From NCBI GenBank assembly GCA_950295325.1, contig OX485809.1, positions 6,882,001 to 6,946,000 of the forward strand: a stretch of DNA of 64,000 bases, written 5' to 3'. Below, one piece after another: positions 32,040-43,851 of this stretch; the first letter of the stretch is position 1; every line of letters begins with the position of its first letter. This stretch comes from Polytrichum commune (taxonomy: Eukaryota; Streptophyta; Polytrichopsida; Polytrichales; Polytrichaceae). Position numbers and translations under genes: made by a program. The notes beneath the pieces are model-generated. The model did no database searches and had not been told where the DNA came from. It saw only the letters and a list, made by a program, of their open reading frames with translations.

Positions 32040-32850
32040 ATATATACACTCTCACACATAGACACTCACATACACACATACATATTATCACTCACATTCA
32101 CATAAACACTATCACACATACACACAAACCACACACATATACACATGTTATCATTCACACTCACATACACACTTAACTAAACATGCACATACATACATAT
32201 TACACACACACTATCACTCACATTCACATATACTCTCTCATACATATGCAACCTCATACCTACACACAAATCACACACACACACATACATTTTATCACTC
32301 ACATTCACATACACACTTATCTAAACATGCACATACATACATATCACACCCATATTATTATTCATATTTACATACACTCTCCTACATACACACAAACCAC
32401 ACACACATATTATTACTCACACTCACATTCACAGTCTTACACACTTACACTCTCATACTTTCACATATATAAATATGCACACACATTTTCATTCACACTC
32501 TCTCATACTCACATACCATACATTCTCATTCACACTTTTACACACACACACACACACACACACATTCTTATTCATATTTTTTCTTATACACACTCATACA
32601 CATACATTTTCATTCATACATACATACGCATACCTTTGTCATTGGATTTGGTGAAGACATTAGGTGGTACACTTTCAAGTTCCTAACTTTTAGCTTATCT
32701 CTCATATCTAAATTAACTAACTTTTTCTTCCACTTACACATATTTTTATGCATACACATTACCACTTATACTCATACACACATTTGCATTCACACTCTCA
32801 CACACTTACACATACACACACATACAAAAACATTTTAATTTACACTATCT
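32040..32850. repeat. Cryptically simple CA/CATA-rich DNA
   Basis: About 0.8 kb made almost wholly of CACA, CATACA, CTCACA and TATATACA words, including (CA)n near 32545-32563. The long open frame here encodes only His/Thr/Ile/Tyr repeats and is not a gene. It probably lies in an intron remnant of the decayed gene. Confidence 0.85.
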
Positions 32851-33074
32851 GGATCATTTGGAGCAAGGTATTAGCTAGTGTTAGAACTTGGATGATAAGT
32901 TAGAGCCTAGTTGACACCTTACATATTGATTGTGATCATTTTAACTTGCGTGTGGTCGATTCAACCATCCCTCATATAAGTATACAAATGTACTTTTGAA
33001 TAATAATCAACCCCTATCATATGTATGATGCAAAACCCTAACATTCGTCAATAAAGTTGTTGAAGACCTTTTCA

Positions 33075-33370
33075 TCCCCCAATGACAGTCATAAGCATCC
33101 AAGTCTGCAATATATGTCATAGAAGCTAATGCAATTATTATTTCTAACTCTACCATCAAATGATAAGTAGGATTATATGTCCACTTGTTGACAGTTCCTT
33201 TTTCATACCAACGGAAGCCAATCTACATATTTGATGCGTTGTCCATCGAGTCGATTGAATCCTTACATTCCACCCAATAATTACGAAGTTTTCTAGACAT
33301 TCCATAAAGCATCCCAACAAACTTCAGGGCGATCACACCCCCTTACATTTCATAACCATGTGCGATAAAA
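33075..33370 (-). pseudogene. Upstream exon of the decayed gene
   Basis: One minus-strand frame reads KFVGMLYGMSRKLRNYWVEC, then IGFRWYEKGTVNKWTYNPTY, then ALASMTYIADLDAYD. One TAG at 33223-33225 falls within it. The amino-acid pattern is protein-like rather than random for such AT-rich DNA. The link to the exons below is inferred from strand, order and style. Confidence 0.4.
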
Positions 33371-34622
33371 GTTTGCTACCCTATATTATATGCCATAGAT
33401 AATTTTTTAAATTATGATATTTTTCCTACATATACATAGCCATTGATAATATCTTTTGTATATATTTTTGAAATTTCAAGTTATCTTCATTTTTGTAGTA
33501 ATTATTTTAGTTCAATTTTGCATCATTCTAGTTAGAAACGGTATTTTTTATTAGAAAAAAAAATCATCAAATTTGGCTATCATTTCTTACCATGTAATAG
33601 ATACCATGTATATCTACTCATGAAAAAAGATTGATGAAATTTTGATCCATTTTCGTGATGCTTTATGTAAAAAGTAGATTTTCTTTTTATCGCACGTGGT
33701 GTTCAACTTGACAATGGAGTGCACCCCCCCCCCCCCCCCGGCAACAAACCAAACCTTATTTGGAGATGATTTTATTGTTCTAACTCATTCTTTTATAATT
33801 TTATCTTCAGATGTGTTTAAAAAAACACTATAATTACAACCAAGACTTAATATAGTATCATTATTTGTGGCGTTAATGAGTTTAGGTTTCATATATAAAT
33901 TGCCAGCCACAGGGAGGCCAATATCAAATTTTTATTAAACTACAACAACTATTTAACTAAAATCATGCAATTAAGGAGTCTAAATTTACAATTATATTTT
34001 ATACATGATTTACAATTAAAATTTATCAATGACAACTAATAAAAAGTTAATTCGGAAGTTATTGATAGAAGCCCCAAAACATTCTGGTAAACAAGAATGA
34101 GATTGGGGGCACTCCTGGTGTCCAAATTATTCTTGGCTTCAAGTAAAAGAACAAGTGTTTATAATTAAAGATAATAGTAAAAGTATACTATAATTTCATT
34201 ATTATAACAAGTTTAATCTACAAGAGCATCGGGAGGTCTCCCCATCTATAACATAAGAATAAATTACAATCAACAAATTATATAAAATGAAGCACATGTG
34301 GAGAGTAAAAATGGGATTTGGAAAATACAACCTTATTCATCAAATCTCAAACACAAGTTGTGCATTGAAATGAATTGAAATGAAGTGAAATTGATTTTAA
34401 AGTTCAAGAAAGTTGAAAGGCTAATGGGGTTGAAAGAACATCAAGATGGTTTCAGACCAACTAATTTTCTAGATCAATGGAGTGTAGTAACCTCTGTGAG
34501 ATAGAGGCTAATGTCAATTTGTTGGTTTAATTGAAAGAAAGATTTGAGACTCCCTGGAACTACGTCCTCAAATAGTGACATATACTTATCATTGATAGGG
34601 TTGTATAGGGGAAATTATAAGC
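33371..34622. other. AT-rich intergenic DNA
   Basis: No gene seen. It holds a C16 homopolymer at 33724-33739 and otherwise unremarkable AT-rich sequence. Confidence 0.6.
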
Positions 34623-34624
34623 TA

Positions 34625-34995
34625 AACTAATATGATATTTAGTGTCAAATGGTATTTAATATAACCATGGTAACTTTTTGGGTGAAACTTCTTATGAATA
34701 AGTCAACAAATATTGTCATGGATGATGAGTGAGTTCATCCATCGGCCAAAACCCTACCTTCTCTTGTTAGCAATTCTAATGAAATATTGTCATGGATGAT
34801 GGAAATTTAGATGAAAAATCAGTTGGTAAGTGACCGTAATTGCAACACAATAATCTGTAATCCTCCAAGAAAAATAAATAAGGAATGACAAATAACATTG
34901 GGTTAACATTTAGTGTTGGTGACACTATACCACAGTTTCCAATTAGTATTGAGCAAGACAATTAGAATTGGTAACACTAAATATCATATTTAGTG
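34625..34995. mobile_element. MITE, family 1 copy A (TA target)
   Basis: 371 bp between TA dinucleotides (34623-34624 and 34996-34997). The ends pair imperfectly: AACTAATATGATATTTAGTG against the reverse complement of CACTAAATATCATATTTAGTG. The internal sequence resembles copy B at 44598-44914 (AAAAATAAATAA, ATTAGTATTGAGCAAGA / ATTAGTGATGAGCAAGG). TA targets and size fit a Stowaway/mariner-type MITE. Confidence 0.6.
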
Positions 34996-34997
34996 TA

Positions 34998-37761
34998 GTT
35001 GTTTCTTCTTGTAAACGATCTCTTATTTTTGTATATTTGAATTTTCATTGGGTATGATATCATGATATCTCCCGATATGGCTCTAAAGATGATATTAGTG
35101 AATTCTCCAATATTGACCTTTGGAGCCACATTGGGAGATCTCCTTATGATGCCATGAAATATGCTCAGCTCAAACCCTTCAAAATGTATTTTAAGTGTGA
35201 ATTAGGATGTATCCCAATTTTGTTAATTAGGACATTCATAATAATATGTACTGACATGGGGAGATCTCTTAGTCCACAAGACACGGGGAAATCTCCACAT
35301 TTTATACGGGCTTTGTCTCCATATTATGTTATACAATTATTGTTGATTCTCTTTGCTAATTAAATATAATGGTGAATTAAGGGTACTTATTTACTGTTTT
35401 AAGCCTTAAATTTTAATAATATGTTGTTAATTTAGTTCAATTTTAATTTAAACGTCTATTTTAAGTTAGATAATTGTTCCACATGAGGAAAAATATAGGG
35501 CATTTTAAGTTCAAAAGGAAAACAATTACACAAATTTTGGAAATACTTTAGTTTGGATGAAATGATCCATAAAATATTATATCTAAAATAGAGCAGGTGA
35601 TAAAAAAAAATGTAGTATTTCATTTTTATTGATGAAATTAGGGTTTTTATATTTGGAGGAACAAAGAAGTTATGTGAGGTTCAATGAATGTCTTTGGATT
35701 GGATGACAAGTTGCCTCAAATGACTAAAAGTCATTGAATTTAAATATTGGCAAGCTTGGGGTGGTCATTGAGAGTTTCAAGATAGTGTTGCAACCATGTA
35801 TCATCTAATTTTACTTGCATGTGCCATTAATGTATTGTAGTCGTTTTGTTTTGGATTAACATCAATTTATGTCAAAATTTCCATATTTTAAAAAATGGTA
35901 TAGTTTACAAACAAAACAAAAGTCTATAAAATAAGATCATGGTGTAAATTATATTTACCTTTAAGGTCTTGAAAAATACCTCAAAGTACCAGTTTATCTA
36001 CTAATAGGATGCTAATTATTCAACAAACCTAGGTAAATAACCCGTCTTCAACTAACTCCCAACCACACATAGTTTACAAAAGCATATGTAGCTTGTGATC
36101 CCCAGGTTACCAACCTTGATCCAAGTTAATCAATCTTTATATAAAGTTGGATTGCCATTCAATTGACTAACAACAGTACTTTTGAAAATTTCTAGGATCC
36201 CTCTACATAAGCATAATGAACATCACCTTAAAAGAACTAATATGCTTTAAAGTCTAGTGGTGGAACCATATAAGTACAAATGTTGTACATGTTTTAAAGA
36301 TCTTCCATACATGTACATAACTACGAGTTATAATTTGTGTAGGATATGCATACATAATACAACAAAGTTCAAATTAATACCCCTTTTGTGCGCTCACTTA
36401 TACTCGTACATGTTTAGGCATAGTGTACCCTCTAGGACAAAGGCACTCTTCAAATGACAATCTCACATAGCAAATGCGGTTTCATGTTTTTCAAAAGTTG
36501 ACATTCACTACTTTGCTATGTGCAATTTGGTTGCCGTCCCCAATAGGTTGCATATGTACGCATATAAGTTACCTTGTGTAAAAAAATAGATCACAAAAAC
36601 TTGTAACTTTGTCTATCAATCCGTATGGCAACCACATTAACAATTTAAAATTTAAATCCTATTTTTGGTAGTGTGGTAATGAATATTCAAAATAATGTGA
36701 GATGTCAATAAAATAGCGCAAGGCGATCTAATTGCACATATCAATGTATATTGGATAATGTAGTTTACATTCATACGGTTAAAATTTGGACCAAAAAAAT
36801 TTCATGTTGTTACAAGTCATATGTTTCTAAAAGTGGTATTGTAACTACCCAAAAGTGGTATGTGAACACTTGAGCATTTAGGTGTTAAGAAAATTACTTT
36901 GATAACCTTTATTAGTCTAACAAACTTATATAGATCTTGCATGTTCATAAATAGATAATGTTAGGTGGTCACCCGGATTTTGCAGCAAGAGAACACAAAC
37001 AAAGTAGAGGCACCTATAAACCGATCACTTAATAGATTTTGTGCAAGATTTGGAGAAGTATGAGGCGGTGCAAATTTTTCCACTGTAAGATAAAAATAAG
37101 GAGGATTGCAAATTTACGATAACTTTATTCCTTAAATTGGAATTACTATGAATTTCTGAAGCCAAAAGTTGGCCCAAACACATTACCAATGTGTAGAGTT
37201 TGTCAACACTGCTCATTTTAACCGCCCATTTGTCCTCACTTTTATCACTCAAAACCTTAACATGTATCATGGCACTATTAGTTCCAGCTTAATCAAAATT
37301 CAATCCCAACCATATCGAAATCCAATCGAAACTTGATCGAAATTTCAGTGCCCTATAGATTGCCAATAGGGTCTTGATTGGGAATAGACACCTCTACTAT
37401 AAGTTGTCTCAACACAAAAAAAGTGTGGCCATGTCAAAGATACTATCCATTTTCAGGCACTTATATATTATAAAATTATGTCTAGTGAAGCTTATTTTCT
37501 AGTCTTTTGAAATAACATTAAGAACACTATGTTTAGGTCTAAATCCGCTTTACACTATGACGTGTGACCATGACTTCTAAAATGAGACAGGGATTTCACT
37601 TGGCCATGGTCTTGAGACCACTGACCATGACCACTAGTAATCATAAAGTATTTTTCTCACTGTCACTCGTTCTTTTTGTAAGACGGCCCTAACTGCAAGC
37701 TGTCCAGTTATAAGCCTCATGAATATGGCCTAGTACTCACCATGAATGCGACAACACCACC
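34998..37761. other. AT-rich intergenic DNA
   Basis: No supported gene. Short frames only. Several GGGAGATCTCC-like words occur (34226, 35063, 35128, 35255, 35283) without clear meaning. Confidence 0.6.
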
Positions 37762-37763
37762 TA

Positions 37764-38483
37764 AGGTAGAGGGTGCTTAAACCAACACTTTAAGCTATTG
37801 CACATACATATGGTTATGTGGTTGATATATAAAATATATATTCATATTAGCCTTTGGGCTAAACATAGGTATCAAGAAAGAAAAAATATTTTTAGTCTCA
37901 ATGGAATATTTGATGAATATTCAAAGTCAAAACTACTAGCTTCCTTATACCAATTTATAGGCCCCGTGTATGGCAACCTCGCATATGATGAGGACCCCCA
38001 CCTTCATTGCCTAGAACCAACACAACATAGCTGGGTACTAGACCCAAACTACATCAAAGCCCAAGTAGTAATGGTATGCAAAGCCACACGGCTACCTCCA
38101 TGATCCCTCCCGGTTCGCTTGCAAAACCATCACCTTGCATCCCGGGAACTGACCCCCTTTGCATCCCGGGAAATGACCCTTTTGTGCTTTGTGGGCCTAC
38201 CTCCTTGGCGTTGTGAATAGAATGACTAGAATAGGCATTGACAAGCCACCCTAATCCCACCTTGAACCAACCTGAGATAGAGTGGAGCCCATTACATACC
38301 CTACATGGAGGTCATGGAGGCCGCTACGAGGTGGCACCACTAATGGCACCTAAAACCGTTACTTCGTGGGCCCAGACACTCCTACACCGCTGGGTATGGT
38401 TCAAGGTTGTAGAGTGTTGGCAATTGGGAGGCGTTTATAGGTGTTGGTTTTGGATGGGGTGTTGGATTTAGCACCCTCTACCT
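37764..38483. mobile_element. 720-bp TIR element (TA target)
   Basis: Ends AGGTAGAGGGTGCTTAAACC and the reverse complement of GGATTTAGCACCCTCTACCT pair over about 26 bp with few mismatches. TA flanks both sides (37762-37763, 38484-38485). The interior is GC-richer than its surroundings and holds no transposase. This fits a non-autonomous Tc1/mariner-like element; a different superfamily is possible if the true target duplication is longer. Confidence 0.55.
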
Positions 38484-38485
38484 TA

Positions 38486-39228
38486 GTTCTAGGTGGAGAG
38501 AAGAAGTTACTTTCGAAGCTCCGAATCATGAAACCATCCCAATTTCTATCTACCAAAGAAAATAAGTTCGTTTAACATCTTATTCCTTTTAGAAAACAGT
38601 GCCTTTGTGGATGGACACATACACTCAAATAAACGACACAACAGACATAAACGAGGAAGTAAGCTCATCGAAAACTTAGTCTAGGACGTCCGGGGAGGTA
38701 TTGCTCACACAATTACAGAAAAGTTCAGCAATATCTGAGGCTTGAAGAAATTATAACAGATGACAATATGATGTCACCCGGAGTTTGATGGGAGTTTGAG
38801 CCAGAGACCTCAGATCCTTGAGTGAAACGGAAAGCAATGCAATATTAGAGAGTTACATTAATGCATAAAAACTGGAAGCAAGGCAGACTTGCTGTTGAAT
38901 CAAATCGGCAACCAACCGTGTGTATAACTGAGGAGACCCACAAGAAAAATCAAGACAAAAGTCTTCGCAAATCTACAGAAATAGCTTCTCCCTTGTATCA
39001 GACATACTTGCATCGTCGCCAATTTGGAAAAGGATTGTTTCATGACACAAACTTTAAGTTGTATCAGAGAACCTAATGATATACACTAGTCAGGTTGTTC
39101 AGTACGACGTGACTGCAAAATATTGTTTGTCATGACACATAATTCAAGCTGAAAATAAAAGTCAGCGATAACTGAGTCAATTCTTGGATGAACCATGCCG
39201 AAGGTGCTTCGTTTGAAAACTATGTACA
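38486..39228. other. Intergenic DNA downstream of the oxygenase-fold gene
   Basis: No gene seen; probably includes the 3' flank of the gene to the right. Confidence 0.5.
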
Positions 39229-39600
39229 GTCTTGCTTATGTTCATCTGCAGCTCCAATATCGCTCCAATCCATATTCCTCGTATCTAGGGCCATGACTGT
39301 GTCCATAACACACACTTGAGTTTCACTGAGGTGTACCAATACATTATATTGCACAGGATGCACCAGCACAAATAGGGCACTAGGGCCGGTGCATTACCCT
39401 GCACGTTTTATGATCGCTTGTTCAAAATTCACCCTTTTTGGAGCGCTCTGCGTTGCTCAAATCCATATTGCTCGAGTCCAGCGTCATGACGACGTTCATA
39501 TATAATGCACACTTGTGTTTCACTGAGGTGTGCCAATGCACTCTATTGCACGTTTATGTTCGCTTCTGCTCTCATCCTTTTTGGTGCTCTCTGTATGGGT
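39229..39600. repeat. Imperfect tandem duplication spanning the oxygenase gene 3' end
   Basis: A unit of about 145 bp recurs. TGCACGTTTTATGATCGC (39401) matches TGCACGTTTATGTTCGC (39545). CCTTTTTGGAGCGCTCTGCG matches CCTTTTTGGTGCTCTCTG. An earlier unit carries CCATATTCCTCG...TTTCACTGAGGTGT (about 39271-39338), matched at 39461-39527. The last unit contains the stop codon and last codons of the gene. Confidence 0.65.
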
Positions 39601-42189
39601 CGGTCACGCCATTCTTGAAAAAATTTACGCCGTAGACCCTCAGCCTCTTTACGTGCCTTCTCCCATTTTCGTACGATGTGGGGGAAGGCCTCAGGACATT
39701 TCTCGATCACACAATACGCTCCCGCGCCCCGGCCACCTTCGGTGCCAATGGCACAATATCCATCTGCGTAGAAGCCGTCGAACCAGCTCGCAAGTTTCCG
39801 TGCGTCTGGTAGGCTGCACAAGTTGTGGTACGTGAGTTTTGGTTGCGGGCCGCGGAGAAAGGCTTCTATAGATGGGTGGTCAGGGAACTGTGCTAATGGC
39901 TGACACCAACTGAGCACGGGCTTCTCCGAGCGAGCATCGATCCATGCGAGACGGCCTTCGATAAGGGCTCGCAAAGCATCTCGGCCATGGGGTCCCACGA
40001 TCCACGCGTTCCACAAGTGGTTTGACTGGAGCACCTTCTTCAGCAAGTGTTGCTGATTGTACACGCCGGCTTGCTGTAGTAGAGATTTGGCAAGACCTGC
40101 AAGGCAGTCCCAGGAGGAGGCCACCAACATGTTCACCACCGCGTTAATAATCGCTGCCGGGAACTTCCCAGGCCGAGTAACCGTGGCATAGATAAGTTTG
40201 AACGTCTTCTCGGCAACTATGAGAGCGGCTTCCCGACATTGCACCCGCTGAAGCTCCACAACAAGCTGGAGACAGTATTCTCCCTCAATCGGGCGCTCGG
40301 GGGCTTTGTGGGGATTAAACTGCATCACTTCAACAAGACAACTTTTCGGCAGCAATTGCAGCACAAGATCTCCACAGGCTGCCCAACCATAGGTGTGAAC
40401 CGCGGCGGCAATCGACTTGGTTACAAACCCGGTTCGCATCCCAATTATCATCGTTTCTGTTTGCGGAGGCTCACAACGAAACTGCACCGTATAGCGTTCG
40501 CCATAACATTTGAGCACCCGGAGCACGTCTGCCAACCCTCCAACTGCCAAACACACATCCAGCAACCGAGAACTCACATCATACGCCCCGGACGTGCTTT
40601 GGGCCGAACTCTTGTTCCGACTATGATTCGAGAACTTGACCAACCGTCGTCGAATGTCGGCTCTCAGTTGCCAAATCCTAACACGGTTGCGCTCACAATG
40701 CGCGAGTACTTGATCCAAAAGCAAACGAACATGAGGATCCCTTTCTTCGTGCATCGCTTCCACCATGTTCAACAAGCTCAACAATCCGGCCTCCTCGTGG
40801 TGTGAAACTCCATATCCGTGAAAGGACTCGTAAGATGAGTGTGCAGGATGGGCAAGGGTCTCCACAATCTTCGACTTCGGCCAGACAACAAGCATCGCCC
40901 TGTGGTGGAAAAAATCCAAGTTGGGGCCTTCGTTTCCGAAATAGCCCCTGTACCGGAATTGATCTGGATCTGCAAACAACCCTGGTTGATCATTTCCCAG
41001 CACGACCTCGGTGTCCAGAGCAAGCTCAGGATACACGGGCATTCTGTGGTCACCGATCGAAACCCACGTGTAAGTCTCCACCGTCTCGTCCATCACATAC
41101 TCCATGATGAAGCGTGGGTCTTGTTCACCAGCCCATGCCTTCCGAAACAGCCGGCAGGGAGGAGGCTCCATCGCATTTGGCAACCCATACTCAGTCTTCG
41201 AACCGAAGCATAAGTGAAGCGCAAGGCGTCGATCGAAGCAACACCGCAGGACCTTGGCCAGGACCATATCCTCCCCTTTCAATCCCGCGAACCCCAGACT
41301 CGTTGCCGTGTACTCATGCTGTAAAGGGATTGCAAATTTGGTAGGAAAGAATGTGGAGCTTTGATTTGATGCTTCCTCCAATGCCTCCGTGGCCTCTAAC
41401 CACGGCTGCAACACATCCTCCACCTTCCTCACCCGAGGACAGTCTGGGAGAATTTGATGGGCCCCAATTTGCTTGGTCGTGCGTCGGACCAAATTGAAGC
41501 TCAGGCAAAGACGAGCCCCGGCCGTGATGGGTTGCAGCGTGTATTGGCAATCTGCGAGGAACGAGGTGTAAAAGAATCCCGTGGCGCTCTGCTTGGAGTA
41601 GTCGAACGTCATGGCGCCCGGCCCATGCTCCACCACGAGCGCGCCTCCTTTAAAACCTCTTTCAGTGGGCAACTGCACAAGTAAAGTGGCAAACAACCCA
41701 ACCTCCTTCGTGACACAGTGAGGCTTGAAATGGCCGCCCGTCTCGTACAGCAGGAGCTTGTAGAGGCGGGCCTCAACTTCGGGGTTGTCAAATGAGACAG
41801 GACAGTCGACCCCCAACGCGCGCACTGCCGTGCCCGCAACCTCTTGCAAGGTCTTGGTGAGGAACTCAGGCTTGGTCGGGAAGCTCACCTTGGCCGCGTC
41901 CACCTGCCAAGCTCGTCGAATCGCGGTGTTGAGAACCGTGTTCCCGCCATGCCCGTGCAGCGCCTGCTCACAAACGTTCCGCAGCTTCGCCACATCGGCG
42001 GCGGAGAGTGGGAGACGCAGAGCACCCACGCCTTGGACTCACATTGATCAGCCCACTCGTGGCGAACGTGCCGCTCGCAGCAGTGGAAGATTGCTGCTCA
42101 TGGGTCGCGGCGAGGAGGTCGCTGAAAAACCGCCGGCGCTTCTCCTTCGCTTCTGCTTCGGCCGCGTGGGGATCCATGGCTGACCCCAT
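39543..42189 (-). CDS. 2OG-Fe(II) oxygenase-fold protein, probably catalytically inactive
   Basis: The long frame (42029 to stop 39543, 828 codons) has an N-terminal prolyl-4-hydroxylase-like Fe(II)/2-oxoglutarate domain. Residues 95-180 contain YETGGHFKPHCVTKE, LLVQLPTERGFKGGALVVEH and DCQYTLQPITAGARLCLSFN. In this family the metal site is H-x-D...H. Here the Asp position is Val (H104-C-V106) and the distal His position is Tyr163, while Arg173 is kept. The roughly 640-residue C-terminal part has no domain I recognise. The long frame has no ATG. An upstream frame (ATG at 42189 or 42177; MGSAMDPHAAEAEAKEKRR to ATSGLIN) fits the family's N-terminus but sits one frame off near 42033-42042. GC-rich coding sequence in AT-rich surroundings marks it as a host gene. 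Confidence 0.75.
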
Positions 42190-43690
42190 TCTTTCTTCCA
42201 CGTTCTCTGTCTACAATGCCCGCAAATTATAGAATCAGCAAAAGAGTGGAACCGTGAACCTTAAACCCTAAACACTCCCATCTGATACATTAGCATCACC
42301 ATATTCGCAATCAGTGAAAAGTAGCTGCTGAACAATCCAATACAGGACTCACGCATGAAGGTGATCACAGGTTCGTTGATGTGCGTTTTTCCTTGTTTCA
42401 GGCCGATGATGACCATTTCAATTTGGTCAGCATCGAATGAGCTTCTTCGAGTTTTGAGGTGATTAACTTGAGATGTTCACCCCCAAGAAGAGCTAAATCA
42501 ATAATCACCTAGTGATCACATCATTTCGTGTTGGCAAGCCCTCCTGTATGAGTCCTATATGCCTAGTCCACGAATGCTTCTAGGTCAGTGTAATGTATGA
42601 CCATCTAAGGTGTTAAAAAACTCATGCGAATGCTTGACGGCTGCCTTTCTAAACCCTGGAAAACTAATGAAGCCATAACACTCAAACGTTTCAGAATGAG
42701 TAGCCACATACAAGGTGATGAGTTCATGTAAGCTTACAATGCAGATCAACATCCAAAATCTCAAGAACTTGAACCGCAAGCTTTCAATGGTTCTCCAAAG
42801 TCTCCGTACATCACTATGTATCCAATTCCCGTAACAACGTTTCAGTTCGCATCCGAATCCCAACTATTTCTCCTGAAGGCTGCCTATTCCCAAATCTTAG
42901 CAGAAGCTGATGCATAGCCAGATCGGTTTCGTAGAGAGATTGCTTGCAACACGATACCCTCAACCATCACAACAACAACACTGAAAATGGCGCTCTCAAC
43001 AACCCAGATTTTGCAATATAGAAGTTCACGTTGATTAGGTGCCTTCGTTCACAAGTAATTGTAGCAGGAAGCCGACCACCGAATTGCCCCAAACTTGCAG
43101 TGATGAATGGAATTCTTTTGTGTCCCTCATGTTTTGGAAAACCAGGCTGCAATTCTTCTTCCCTCCAACAAACTTATAAAAACAGTTAGGTATCTTCTTT
43201 CACTTAGTCCAATCGGGAACATTGTTTCCACACTTCCAAGCGCCGAATGTTAAGATCATTCAACCATCTCTTTATTGGGAGGACGGCTACTACGGCAGCC
43301 CACCCATGAGCCGCCACCTCAAATAACAACAAACAATATTTGAATCCATGACTTCTCAATCTGCTGCCTCACCAAAACTTCTCAATGGCACGTCCTCAAA
43401 CACATTATCCTATCCTATACCTTTTTGTCTAATTACCATTCGGAGTTTCGTGGTGCTCTAACTTTCTACCCACATTATGGGTTTTCACAAACCAAGTTAT
43501 ATCATATTCTTCGGTGTGCATGCTAACTACACCGATTATGGTATCTAGTGCCACGTACACTATTTGTGGAGGGCCTCAACTAGATGCCTAGAGGTCTCAA
43601 AGTGTCCCCCGTTAATTGTCAATATGATTCCATTCGTCAATGAAGTAACTTCTTCAAGTGAAAAAATGTTTACATTATGACATTTAGAGT
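42190..43690. other. Upstream region of the oxygenase-fold gene
   Basis: Divergent intergenic DNA with no supported gene; the promoter should lie in the first few hundred bases, but no element is recognised. Confidence 0.5.
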
Positions 43691-43711
43691 AACACATTGG
43701 GATACCTTAGA

Positions 43712-43851
43712 TGACAACCTTGCATTTTAATATGCAAGGGGAAGAACTTTTTCAGCGTACTAATGGCAAGTGTCATGTGTTTACATTTTAGTATGCAAGA
43801 GGAAGATATTCTTGAGCATACTAATGGCAAGTGTCATTTATGTACACTTTA
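43712..43851. repeat. Two-copy tandem repeat, about 71 bp
   Basis: Both copies share TACTAATGGCAAGTGTCAT and a following TTTA(C/G)-type stretch with ATGCAAG(G/A)GGAAGA; copy 1 is near 43730, copy 2 near 43800. It ends at the TTA target of the adjacent MITE. Confidence 0.7.

Larger units (their letters stand above)
27790..33370 (-). pseudogene. Decayed intron-containing gene: ParB-like plus methyltransferase-like
   Basis: Coding-like exon remnants lie in order on the minus strand from about 33.37 to 27.79 kb. They include an N-terminal exon, a ParB-like GNHH exon, an exon with HVKTNLVH, one with LRWWNSSPILHAANHFP ending at a GTAAGT donor near 30205, a KKKLDKVN exon, a basic linker, and methyltransferase-like exons near the end. 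Several carry in-frame stops (33223-33225, 31874-31876, 31466-31468 and others). The last exons align with the gene at the left edge of the window, so the two are paralogues on opposite strands. The segments resemble a family of hypothetical plant/algal proteins, with no defined role that I can name. The exons are separated by AT-rich intron remnants. Confidence 0.55.

Noticed and set aside
32183-32686. 167-codon open frame rich in His, Thr and Ile
   Set aside because: It is made of CA/CATA simple sequence; no protein-like composition or start context.
35040-35300. Recurrent GGGAGATCTCC-like palindromic words
   Set aside because: Only a handful of loose copies in AT-rich DNA; no consistent spacing or arms, unlike the ACGAACG family.
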